Positions 39,180 to 54,103 of a DNA stretch of 64,000 nucleotides are shown piece after piece. Under the pieces are notes generated by a model. That model worked only from the letters and a program-made list of their open reading frames with translations, searched no databases and had not been told where the DNA came from. The stretch's first letter is position 1, and each line of letters starts with the position of its first letter. The stretch is from Saccoglossus kowalevskii (lineage: Eukaryota; Hemichordata; Enteropneusta; Harrimaniidae): positions 882,141-946,140 of the forward strand of contig NW_003122908.1 of NCBI RefSeq assembly GCF_000003605.2, in the 5' to 3' direction. The translations under genes and the position numbers were made by a program.

Positions 39180-40187
39180 ATGGAAAACCTAACAAACACA
39201 ACGAGTTGGCCGCCAGCGGCCGCCACGGATATTTATATGTATATTGAACTTGCGCTTGGCATAATAGGAACTGTTGGAAACGGACTAGTTATCGTCGTTG
39301 TTCTCAGTACACCACAAATGAAAACTCTTACCAATTACTTTATCATTAATTTGGCGGTGGCCGATCTCATGACCTCGATGTTACTCATCTGTAATCGTTT
39401 TCTGCTCAAGATAGGAGATTTCCCGGTGCCGGGAGGCGTGTCGGGGGAACTTTACTGTCGCCTTTACTTCAGCGCTCAGTTTTTCTGGTTCACCATCAAT
39501 GCATCTTCGTATAATCTAGTGCTGGTTACCATGGAGCGATACTTTGCAATTGTTCACCCGTTATCCTACGATAAATACTTTTCCAAGCGCAGTACGGCTG
39601 TATTCATCGCGTGCACCTGGTGTTTTGTTTTCGTTCTACAGTTCTTCACGGTCGCGTTTCATGGCTACGACGAGGAGATCGGCTGTCATCTTTCTGTCTA
39701 CCCGAACGCTGCATCTGCCATGGCTATCGGCGTCATGTACTTTGTTTTGTCTTACTTCGTACCTTTGAACGTTATGATATGCGCTTACTACAAAATTGTA
39801 TCCTGCCTCAAACTGAGCGCTTCTAGTCTCGTATCCAGTAACCGAGGCGACGATCGCGCCCATACCCTACTAGTTGCCAGGAAACGCGTGATACGGATGC
39901 TTCTCTTGGTGTTGCTCGCGTACGGAATATGTTGGACACCGGACAGTTTGTTATTTCTTTGCTATAACCTGGGAGTCGAAATTAACTTAGGTGCCACTTT
40001 CGTTCAGATAATCGTTGTCTTGAAGTTTGCTAATTCCATATTGAACCCGTTCATATACGTCTTTAAATACAAACAGTTTCGACAGAGTCTACTGAAAGGA
40101 TTCTGTAGTTATATGCCATGTGTCCGTAATAAGATTGAAGACCATTCAACTATAGTTAACACGGTGCACACTAACGTGAACAACTAA
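39180..40187 (+). CDS. Class A (rhodopsin-like) G-protein-coupled receptor, ligand unknown
   Basis: Complete 335-residue seven-helix receptor encoded by one uninterrupted coding exon. An in-frame TAA at 39174-39176 lies two codons upstream, which fixes the first possible start. Visible landmarks: sequons at N3 and N6 in a short N terminus; G33-N34 in helix 1; NLAVADL at 57-63 (D62, the sodium-site Asp) in helix 2; C93 and C169 for the extracellular disulphide; E119-R120-Y121 (DRY variant) after helix 3; W147 in helix 4; F193-V194-P195 in helix 5; C251-W252-T253-P254 in helix 6; N289-P290-F291-I292-Y293 in helix 7; and C309/C314 as possible palmitoylation sites. The length and motifs fit small peptide or amine-type receptors, of which marine invertebrates have large, often intronless expansions. 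The unusual CWTPD and FANSILNPF motifs lean towards the peptide-receptor side, but I cannot assign a ligand. It acts at the plasma membrane through G proteins. No sign of decay. Confidence 0.95.
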   Translation: MENLTNTTSWPPAAATDIYMYIELALGIIGTVGNGLVIVVVLSTPQMKTLTNYFIINLAVADLMTSMLLICNRFLLKIGDFPVPGGVSGELYCRLYFSAQFFWFTINASSYNLVLVTMERYFAIVHPLSYDKYFSKRSTAVFIACTWCFVFVLQFFTVAFHGYDEEIGCHLSVYPNAASAMAIGVMYFVLSYFVPLNVMICAYYKIVSCLKLSASSLVSSNRGDDRAHTLLVARKRVIRMLLLVLLAYGICWTPDSLLFLCYNLGVEINLGATFVQIIVVLKFANSILNPFIYVFKYKQFRQSLLKGFCSYMPCVRNKIEDHSTIVNTVHTNVNN

Positions 40188-40308
40188 TTACGATGTTATA
40201 TGTGTAATTATATATTATCCATATATAAGGTGTTCAACACCTTCAGATCAAGAGATCGAATAATGCGTTTTGTTTATTGTGTAATACTTTATCATAATCA
40301 CAGTTAAC

Positions 40309-40871
40309 TTAAGGTAGAAGCCTACTCATATTTGTTGAGAAATTTGGTCATGAATCACATGACAGTGTTCATTGGTTTATTATGTAAAATCATGGAGCTA
40401 TTGTCCCATTGCACCATAAAATAGCATTCTATTGTGTGTTACAGTGACGTATTTTGAGAAACTTGTCCTATTTGTTTTTCAAAAATAGCTATTTTAGAAC
40501 AATTCCATAGAGCGCAATGTTAAACAAAAATTGCATTTTTCAACACTTTTTAAAACCCAGATTTTTGAAAAAAATTCTGGAAAACAAAAAGAAAGCCATC
40601 ATTAACAATATATAATTTTTTCAGCCTATGTCACCAGCCTACAATTTGAGATATGCCATAATATCTCTGCCATAGGAACCTATAGTAAAAGCACTATAAT
40701 ACTGCCAAAATGAACGCTATCCACTAAAATACAACCATGATTTTCTCGAAAATTAACCTGGTGACCCACATTTTTTTCAAAGTCAATATTCTAATATTGC
40801 CCGGAAGTACATTATATTAAAAAATAAATAAATTCTGGGTTTTTGTAATCATGAGTAGGCATCTACCTTAA
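40309..40871. mobile_element. TTAA-flanked inverted-repeat MITE (piggyBac-like target site)
   Basis: TTAA at 40309-40312 is followed by GGTAGAAGCCTACTCAT. The right end is the inverse, ATGAGTAGGCATCTACC, followed by TTAA at 40868-40871. The 17-base terminal repeats differ at one position. The 555 bp interior has no transposase frame. TTAA duplication is the hallmark of piggyBac-superfamily insertion, though the termini do not start with the usual CCY. It lies about 120 bp past the GPCR stop codon and may fall in its 3' UTR. Confidence 0.8.
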
Positions 40872-43800
40872 GATTGACTGCCAAGATAAAAAAAACAAAA
40901 AAATCATTTGTACAGTATTTTTATAATAATTTGAAATGTCTAACTCGTTTGAAGTGGTTATTATATTAATTGTTATATGTTTCATTACTAATCTTAGTAA
41001 TGATTATCGCACCAAATTCTTACTACTGCTTTCACATATAAAACGCTATAATTGTTTTGCATTTTTTCTCTTTAAGGTATGATTTACTTATGACTGAAAA
41101 GAAAATTTGTCAGACCCACAAAAATGACTGCGTTCAGTAAAAAATAGATCTATAAACGATGCTCACGACTGTGTGTACTAAAACATGGCGTCGCTCTTTA
41201 TATTCGCATCGCTAGAAAACATGAGCAGAGGCATTATGGGAACGAAATCGGTAAAAACTTGCATAATTTGAGTGAAATATATCGTAGTGATCACAGGCCA
41301 CAGATGATCCAATCCTGGGCAACAAGATGTGGCATTGGAGATTTCTGTTGCTGCCATCATTCAGCATCATAATACAAATATAATTTCAATAATATTATAC
41401 AAAAATTTCGTACATATAAATTCATTTGGACGTATAAATTCATTAATATTTAAAATTCATATCACACAAATTACAAATATTGACATACACACATTGGTGC
41501 CGTGCAATACTATAATGAAAATATATTGCAAAATTTCCAAATAACAAATATGTCAAAGCTGCCAAATATACCCCTGGAAAAAGTAACAAGAATTACAATT
41601 TCCCTCCAAACAATGCACAATTCTGATTTAGACAGTATCGTCAACAAATGCTAACTTAGGAAATACGGTTAAAATAAATAAGTCAATATCAAAATAACAA
41701 ATCCTGACAATGTGACCCAAAATAAGAAAAACTATACACAATATATAAACTTTTAAGGCTCCCTTGTACCACTACTTTACGTGCGAGAAATTATATGTAT
41801 ATTTATGTAGAAATTATAATAGATATTATTTCAATACTTTATATAATCTTCACTATCTAATTCGATGTAACTATAAACCATTCAGTGAAATAAATGTAAG
41901 CTACTTCTATGGTGAAATATGTTGAATGATTTTTACTAATGTACGTTTTCATGTCTGTGGGACTGAATCATGGTACAAACGTCCAACCAAAAATCTCCAA
42001 GTAGAATATACGCTTTATATTTCAAACAGTTCGATTAATTTATATTGTATATTTTGTGGCATTTATAAACTCAGAATAAAACGCAATTATGCCCAATTCA
42101 TTAGAATTTACGTGTGGTATGTGTATGCACGTGTGTATGGAATGTACATCGTACGGTATATGCATATAATTAGTTCACAGTATGAAATAATTGTGTGACA
42201 ATAATGATGACAATTATGTCTTCATTTTATTCAATAGTAGTTTCAATAAATTTTTCCTACAACTTGTTAACAAGTTAACATTCGTAAGCTGAAAAACGTA
42301 ATTACCACAAAGGGCGCAAGTTATTTTAAAACCAGAGAAAAAACAAATAGTGTTCATTTTTCGTCGATAGAGGGCACAAGCAGCAATGTAAATCACGTAT
42401 ATGTGTAATGTAATGTGCTATGACACTTTTGGTTGATGATCAAATTCGATTGTGATTTGTCGCAAAATAAATATGTTGCTTTTTTAGCACACTCAACAGT
42501 ATTCGGTGATGAAAACACTAATATGTATGTGCAGTGATTATACGTACCAAAACAGTCAGTGCGCGTGTGTATTAGGAATCAATATTTCATCGAACGAACA
42601 CTTAAAGGGCGGGAATCGTCGCGCTGCGTATGTGCGACATTTGTGTTGATAAACATTGATTTGCCCACAATACAATGCGCTCTTCTAATTGAAATCACAT
42701 GTACAAGTAGGAGGTTTGACCTTGGCGCGACTTGCACTAATTACCGCCGGTGACTCCTTCGATACCATCAACTTGAAATCACCTGAAAATACCTAATTAA
42801 AGCTTGGTAACATCTCAGTTTGTTCTCGTTGATCTGCGCAACAGTCAAAGTCGCCATCATTGTTTATATGAGACGCATATATCTCGCGCATGCGTGGCGC
42901 AACGAAAACCGCCCTTTATATGTGTGTTGCAAGAATAACATTTTTATTTCACGGTGAATGATAATCTAATTTTATCAAAGAACAGCATTAAACATATTCT
43001 CGTCCATATTGCGTCTTCAAAATTGAGAAATACGCTGTTTTTGTTGGAGAGAACGTACACATTACGTAAAAGTCGCACCTCATTGTAGTATGCATGGATC
43101 GTGCATAAACGTAGTCACACAACGGAATGCCATGGAATACCATGGCTATTATACTATTCGTATACAAGTTTGTCGTTTTCAAACTTCGAATATATGCAAA
43201 AATTTCGAGTTATGTAATAATAAAAAAAATCTTCTCATTCATGTTCAATTTTCAAGATTGGTTATCTCAGCAGATGTTTGAAAGATGAAGGAAAAACTCG
43301 AAAGGACACCATTTGGTGACACATATTTGTATATCAAAACTTATATTGACTATCAGAGTTTTCAGACTCTGATGTTGTTCAAACAGATAGGAATGGTTAA
43401 ATATCGACACTTCTATCTAGATATTGATAAACATTGAGCACTGCTTTCATTGTTTTATGAAATATCATAAATATTTATGAAAAATTAAAAGAATGGGGTT
43501 GTTGTGTCCATAATAATGCATGATACTTTACTTCACGATAGGATATCTTTTGCCTGCAAACTTAATGTAATTGTAATTGTTATATGTACCAGTTCGTGGG
43601 TGAATTTAAAAGCCTGTCCCGTTCACCCGCCATACCTCCCTTCATTTTGGTCTAATTTCTGAATAATCAAACACAATTAGTTATTTCTCGCTATGTATGT
43701 TGGAAAATTACTAATCAAACAATTGACTGCAGGAAGAGATTCATTTTATAGTGCATTGATGGAATCATACCAGTTCGAATGCTTTCCAAAACCAGTTAGT

Positions 43801-44218
43801 AGTTATGAGCAAAACATCGTAGATTATTTTGAGAATTCACTTACCAAAAATTAGTGTAAATTTTTAAAATCAGGAAGAGATAACACCCAGAACACCAACA
43901 GTCCTAGTGAAATAGTTATAGAGGGCGCCAAAATAAATTGATCGTGAAATCTGCTATATCCCTATTCAATTTGAATAAGGACGACACCGTTTCGCGATAA
44001 TCAGTCATATTTACAACCATAATTTGAATTTCATCTTCGACATATCACTTGGGATACGTGGGTAAAGTTGGAAAAGTATATAATGTACATGTATAAGTTG
44101 TTTACCACCAAATACCCCTGGTGATAATAGTTGAGTCATGGGCGCCGGAAGTTAAAATTGAAGGGCTGAAAAGAAACACTGGTAACAATTATCCAAGGCA
44201 TATTGCAATATTCCAAAA
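40872..44218. other. Non-coding stretch, nothing recognised
   Basis: Only short frames. The locally GC-richer part at about 42590-42910 contains a CGCGCATGCGTGGCGC stretch (NRF1-like core) but no exon that I can recognise. Confidence 0.5.
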
Positions 44219-44487
44219 TATACGCGTCCAGTATTTTGCTTTTCACATGACACTTCCCCCATGGAAATATAAACTCGTGATTTGAGATTAGGTGCTTGCT
44301 GTACAGGGCGTGCATGTACCACGTCTGTTTAGATTTCCGAAACTCACTTATTTCCGGTACAGAAATCCAAATACATGTATACGCTTCCAGTCTGAGTATT
44401 TTGCTTTTCACATGACACTTCTCCCATGGAAATATAAACTCGTGATTTGAGATTAGGTGCTTGCTGTACAGGGTGTGCATGTAACAT
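44219..44487. repeat. Tandem duplication, 165 bp period
   Basis: The stretch starting gtattttgcttttcacatga occurs at 44231 and again at 44396, and stays similar for about 90 bases. A match just upstream (tatacgcgtccag / tatacgcttccag) is offset by a 5-base indel. It ends about 40 bp before an assembly gap. The minus-strand frame across it simply repeats the duplicated peptide. Confidence 0.9.
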
Positions 44488-44526
44488 GTTTATATTTCAG
44501 ACTCTTGTGACAGGTATTTTTGATGG

Positions 44527-44576
44527 NNNNNNNNNNNNNNNNNNNNNNNNNNNNNNNNNNNNNNNNNNNNNNNNNN
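44527..44576. other. Assembly gap, 50 N
   Basis: Run of exactly 50 N beside a tandem duplication. The true gap size is probably unknown. Confidence 0.99.
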
Positions 44577-45040
44577 TTAAAAACCTTTCACTTAGGTAAC
44601 CGGGATTCGGTCGTTTCCACGCTAGGCTCATAAAAAACACACACAAGCTCCATTCATGTTCCAAACGATTCTCCGCCAAGTCCCTGGTTTTCACCCGAGA
44701 CAGCATTAAATCACTCTTTATTTCTTGTCACTCCTTAACCAATTACAATCAGTATAAGAGACTCCAAGGCCTTGCCTTCAAACAAACAACCAATCACATG
44801 AAAGTTTTACAAATCATAATCAATTGATTAATCGTCAAGCTATCTAGAAACCCACTACTATATGTCAACACTAACTAATATTTATGGGGTAATAGTCTTG
44901 CACTAACATTCCACAAAGTTACCACATTAGTTAGAATCGCAAACAAGATTGGTTTAGGATTACAGCTACTGTACTGTAATCTTAAAAACTGCAGACTCAT
45001 AAGATGTTTTTGGTTGATTTCGACTAGCTCGCCATCTGGC

Positions 45041-45154
45041 CTTGTCATTAACCTTTATCAGTAGATGTCATGGCAACCACTGTCAAACTGACTGACCTCA
45101 TCATTTAACCCCTATCAGTAGATGCCATGGCAACCACCGTTAGGCTGAAATATA
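45041..45154. repeat. Two-copy tandem duplication, 57 bp period
   Basis: The motif tatcagtagatg(t/c)catggcaacca occurs at 45056 and 45113 with similar flanks. The copies are diverged, so older than the one at 44.2 kb. Confidence 0.8.
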
Positions 45155-46206
45155 AATCATGACACTCTCAGTAATCTGACTCGCACCAAATATACGCCCT
45201 GAATTCATATTATTGCAGCACTCTGTACCATGAAGGCATGGTGGGGTTTTTTATGGGAATTTGTGAAATATTTGTAAAACACTTCCCCCGGAGGATCTCC
45301 GTTCTCCATTCAAATACAAACTATTTAGAAACCATTTAGAAACGCCCATGTTTCTTCGTTGATTTTCTTCAATAACTGGCCGGTTCACTGTCATTTATAT
45401 GAAAGATATTGTATACGGGAGGTATTCATCCGCTAAGGCGTTGTTTTAAAATTCATAAAGCAATTATAAACATTTTATTTAAAAAAAAACACATTCTTGC
45501 TTTCATGAAACGAAGTGTATGATACCCATATTAAACAAATACAAATGAAAGATATACTTACACAAATAAGTATAATAATATAAATTAATAACTCGAAATT
45601 ATGAGACAAAGAAGTTGAAGGTGCTTCCCCAAGCTACATTTTTTTTAAATAGATTTTTGTGACAGGCGACAGTTCCGAACATTGAATGTCACTGTTGTCT
45701 CTCCTGATTTTTTTGTATGTGCAAATTGCAAGTGCTTGCAGACACATAGTGCATTTTTGCCACAGAAGTCATGTTCATGTTTGGGACTACATGACAGGGT
45801 TGTGTGGCCATCTCTCTAAATAATGTTACAAAAAAAGTATGGGTAGCAAAAAGGAAGAACAATGCGCCTAAAACACTTGTGGCCGACCATGCCGTTTACT
45901 CCATTGCAAAGTCTGCTCCATATTGTATTCTCACAAACGGACCGGAACAGGAAGTCAGTAGAAGACAAAAGATTTTTTCGTTAGCTTGGGGGAAATTTGG
46001 TTAGCTTGAGGGGAAAACAGAGGTGTTAATCCGAAAATTCATTGTCTTTTCCTGTTTGTGATTGGTCCTGGCAACGTTTGGGGGATCGTGACGTAGCTCC
46101 GACTGTGAGAATACCTGAGAAACTGTTCCGAACATCACAATTTCATTACAACATGTATCTGGCAGTAAATCTGTCGCCCTACTATAAATACATTATGTCC
46201 GTTTAG

Positions 46207-46234
46207 CCATGGAGGTCTCTTTTTACCTCCATGG
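46207..46234. repeat. Perfect hairpin upstream of RPS13
   Basis: CCATGGAGGT at 46207-46216 and ACCTCCATGG at 46225-46234 form a perfect 10 bp stem with an 8-base pyrimidine-rich loop. It lies about 185 bp before the RPS13 start codon. No transposon ends surround it. Confidence 0.75.
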
Positions 46235-46343
46235 TTTAGCTGACAACACTAAAAGTAAGGTAACAGATTTATTTTCTAAAACAACTCTTCCGAGGGGTCT
46301 GGTTTGTTCATTCAAAGTAACTTAGAAGGTATTTTTTAGTACC

Positions 46344-46364
46344 CGCGAGGTGCATTGTGGGAAA
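46344..46364 (-). promoter_or_regulatory. ZNF143/Staf-like site in the RPS13 promoter
   Basis: On the minus strand it reads TTCCCACAATGCACC followed by TCGCG, matching the Staf/ZNF143 core CCCANNATGC with a one-base insertion before the GC-rich end. It lies 30-50 bp upstream of the presumed transcription start, a normal position for an activator in a housekeeping promoter. Confidence 0.4.
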
Positions 46365-46393
46365 TTTGTTTTTTTGCACACGTCACGAAAGTT

Positions 46394-46419
46394 CTTCCTT
46401 TTCCCGACAAGCTGCCAAC
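46394..46419 (+). promoter_or_regulatory. 5'-terminal pyrimidine tract and short 5' UTR of RPS13
   Basis: The sequence CTTCCTTTTCCC at 46394-46405 sits 15-26 bases before the start codon. Metazoan ribosomal protein mRNAs begin with a C followed by pyrimidines (TOP motif), which puts them under mTOR/LARP1 control. The exact start base is inferred. Confidence 0.65.
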
Positions 46420-51050
<4,631 letters not shown>

Positions 51051-51104
51051 ATTTCTTATAATGGTCACGTTCATCTGAAGTGTAACTTTACCAGAATTGA
51101 GAAA

Positions 51105-51110
51105 ATTAAA
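51105..51110 (+). terminator. RPS13: Probable RPS13 polyadenylation signal
   Basis: ATTAAA lies 55 bases after the stop codon. It is followed by an A-rich stretch and then a T-rich stretch, as expected for the short 3' UTR of a ribosomal protein mRNA. Confidence 0.55.
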
Positions 51111-52235
51111 AAAAAGTGATAAAAGCCAGTTTTATTTCAGTGTGTATTTTGTTGAGTGAATGGTGTTTAAATAATGTGCAGTCCAATAGAACAGTTACTG
51201 AGTCGTTTGTTTTAAAACATTTCTCTGGTTCACATCCACTTAGACATGTGCAATTTGGCCATGGATGCAACACGTATTAGCCAAATTTTGAGATGTTTAG
51301 TACGATGCAGAGCTGTGGACAACGCAAATTTAATTGTACCATTCAATTATGCCCTCAGGCAGTCAGCTAGTGTACGCGCAATAAAATAAATGCGATATTT
51401 ACTATATGGGGGCCGCCATCTTGAATGCATAATTCGATCATTTTGTTTTTGGAGTTTCTCATTTCAATGAAACTACATTTCTGTATATTGTCCAAGATAC
51501 TTTACAGACAACTTAACCATACACGTACAACCATACACGTACAATCTGTTTTTTTCTCTTGTGAAACATTCCCAGATGCACTATATGAACACATGGACTG
51601 GTAGCTAAGAAAAAAAATTACCTTATCAAAGATCAGTCATTTTAGTACCATAATTTAACTTTTATTTCTAAAGAATTTATTTCAAGCATTTTCCCCATTA
51701 TTGGTAATAGATCAGTGAGTGGAAAGTTCACTCTGGTTAATACTAGACATACACCATCTTGACTGAACGTCTTTTATAATACAGTACTCGTTGCATACAA
51801 AGACTGTTAAGCCATTATCAAGTCATTGCCTTTCAGAGTCCATATATATATATATATAAATGCGCGCGTCACCAGCACTAAACTAGTTCTCATTCAATTT
51901 GCAAATTTATCATTTGATAAAATTAGAACGATTCACATGACTTGCACATTTAATGCAGGCTTGGAATTCAACCACACGCATCATTTTCACCCTGAATCGA
52001 AAATTATTTTTCTGATTATCGGGAACAATTGCATTGATTTTTTTTAAAAAAATGATGTGGAAGAAACAAAAATTGAACAACAAATTTAAAAGTAAACTGA
52101 TTGCCTTGTGAATGTTTTGGGCAAAATACTAAATGATTGATTTGATGTGCATCTTAGTTGCACGCTAACAGTGTTACCATAACATCAAGAGCGTGTTACA
52201 GCCCGGCAGTGGCACTTTACAGCTATAAACTCAAC
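51111..52235. other. Spacer downstream of RPS13, nothing recognised
   Basis: No exon. Holds short simple repeats such as a doubled ccatacacgtacaa at about 51521-51544 and a (TA)n tract at about 51841-51857. Confidence 0.5.
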
Positions 52236-52404
52236 TACTGTAGAATACTTTATTTTCGCTTGGAATTTATTTTCACTGAAGGGATGATTCCGTGAAAATA
52301 AAATCTAGCGAATATACTTTTTTTCCTGTATTTCACATTAAACTCTTCAAAAATCAGTGAAAATAAATTCCATACAAAACGCCCAAAAAGAGTATTCCAC
52401 AGTA
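52236..52404. mobile_element. 169 bp inverted-repeat MITE between RPS13 and FAR
   Basis: The left end reads TACTGTAGAATACTTTATTT and later GGAATTTATTTTCACTGA. The right end, read inversely, is TACTGTGGAATACTCTTTTT and later GGAATTTATTTTCACTGA. The imperfect terminal repeats thus run about 45-60 bp each. TA at both ends fits a Tc1/mariner-type TA target duplication. No coding capacity. Confidence 0.7.
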
Positions 52405-53371
52405 TTTAGGTAAGAGTAATCAAAAAAATGTAACAAAATAATAATGATCTCGCAGCTTTTATTATTAATAAATTATAATGCTTGAAACATGTAAATGAAG
52501 CAAATAATTCATCAGTTCTCTACTCTGAGCAGTTGCCGGAGATCCACAAGGGAGAAAAGATGAATATTAATCTGGTGTAGTTAAAAAATGACATCCACCA
52601 TTTAGAGTTGACAAGTTATAATACATGATTATATAAACCCATTATTTATGATGTCAGCTGCAGTCACAGTGGGGGAAAAATCTATGGCCACACTGGCTTT
52701 TACCAATAATCAATTTTTTTTTTTAAATCGCATACATTAAGTGAAATTGGAAGTATTTACAAAGAGGTATTGGGAACAAAAAAAAAAAGAGTAACAAATT
52801 GTAATTATATTTTGAATAATAAAGTATACCTCGTGCATGAAGGATATTTTGAAATATTGCTCAAAAAATTCATGATCAAGTACAGAATAACCTTTAGCGA
52901 ACAACAATAATAAATATGAGGCGATGGGTCCAGGTAAAAATTATATAAGCACACAACGTGAATTAATAGTATTACAATTTTTGTCTTCAAATTTTGTATA
53001 AAATTCAAATAAATGAACATGATAATTTCGTAAAAAACAACAAATCATTACCTGCGTTGACTTCCCAGACAGAATGACAACGAGTTGTCATATTGAAAGA
53101 CAATGCAATTCAATTTCACTTTCTAGCGTTGAAACATCATCATTGCAAAGTTGCGCTGCATTGTGTTCATGTGACCAACTTTGATCTTGTAAATTCAGAA
53201 CATCACAATTTATGCAAGATGAAGGTAATGTTGAAAAAATTTCTTTACATTAAGTATCCGTGAAGTATTTAATGTACGCGTGTGTCATACCAATACTGGT
53301 ACATCATAACGCAACATACCGTAACGGCCTGTTACTATAAGGCAGTTAAAAGAAAAGATTTGACAGTGTAC

Positions 53372-53536
53372 AGTGATTTAAGAATTAACCTCATTAACAA
53401 ATCCATTAATTTAGGAATGAACCCTATTAACCCACCCTCTGTTTCAAGAATTAACCCTATTAACCCACCCAGTGATTTAAGAATTAACCTTATTAACCCA
53501 CCCAGTGATTTAAGAATTAACCCTATTAATCAACCC
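53372..53536. repeat. Minisatellite of five exact 33 bp units
   Basis: Units begin at 53372, 53405, 53438, 53471 and 53504, all of the form (agtgat/variant)ttaagaattaaccctattaacccaccc with a few substitutions and no indels. The period is eleven codons, so a plus-strand frame (53282-53542) reads a repeated RINLINPPSDL-like peptide. I treat that frame as incidental. Confidence 0.92.
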
Positions 53537-53815
53537 AAATAGTCATGATAGGAGGGAGTTGGGACTCATCCAAATTCAATCTTGTATATTAATTATCAGA
53601 CTTCACTATTTATGTTACTGAGCTGGGACACAACCATGCATGACAGGGGTGTGGTACCCACCAAGTATATCAATCTTGAATACTGAACATCTGACTTCAC
53701 CATTCATGATAGCGGAGTAGAACCCGCCTACTATCTCACTCCATCATTCATGATGAATTGGTTTTGACAATTTAATATATTCGAGTGAATAGAGTTTTTA
53801 TGTTACTCAAATTGT

Positions 53816-54103
53816 TTAACTTGTTGAGCTGGTTAATCTGCAGTATTGGACAAACTTGAAGAAGAGATTTGTGACAAAGTACCACAGGTTTCGTGCGATT
53901 TGAGATCGGGCAATCAGGAACCGCCAAATCACAACAAACAGGAGCGTGTTGAAAGTGTATCGGATGTTGCGAAGTCTCTTCAGGTGTGCACGAGCCTGTG
54001 GAAGACCGGAGAGTTCCTCGTTGAGAACGTATTTTTTCGTTCCCAGGCAGTAGTTCTCCAGGTAGGTGGGCCAATGAAGAGGACGAACGTCGGTGAAGAA
54101 TAC
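53816..54103 (-). CDS. FAR1: FAR terminal exon (FAR_C domain end and membrane anchor)
   Basis: Starts after the acceptor ttattttcacag with [11 protein letters not shown] and includes [19 protein letters not shown] and [20 protein letters not shown]. Ends RLTSSTS-stop. A minus-strand ATTAAA at about 53771-53776 could be the polyadenylation signal. Confidence 0.95.
   Translation of the reverse strand, partial: VFFTDVRPLHWPTYLENYCLGTKKYVLNEELSGLPQARAHLKRLRNIRYTFNTLLFVVIWRFLIARSQIARNLWYFVTNLFFKFVQYCRLTSSTS

Noticed and set aside
39005-39247. 80-codon frame overlapping the GPCR start
   Set aside because: A different frame over the receptor exon and its 5' UTR; the seven-helix protein explains the region.
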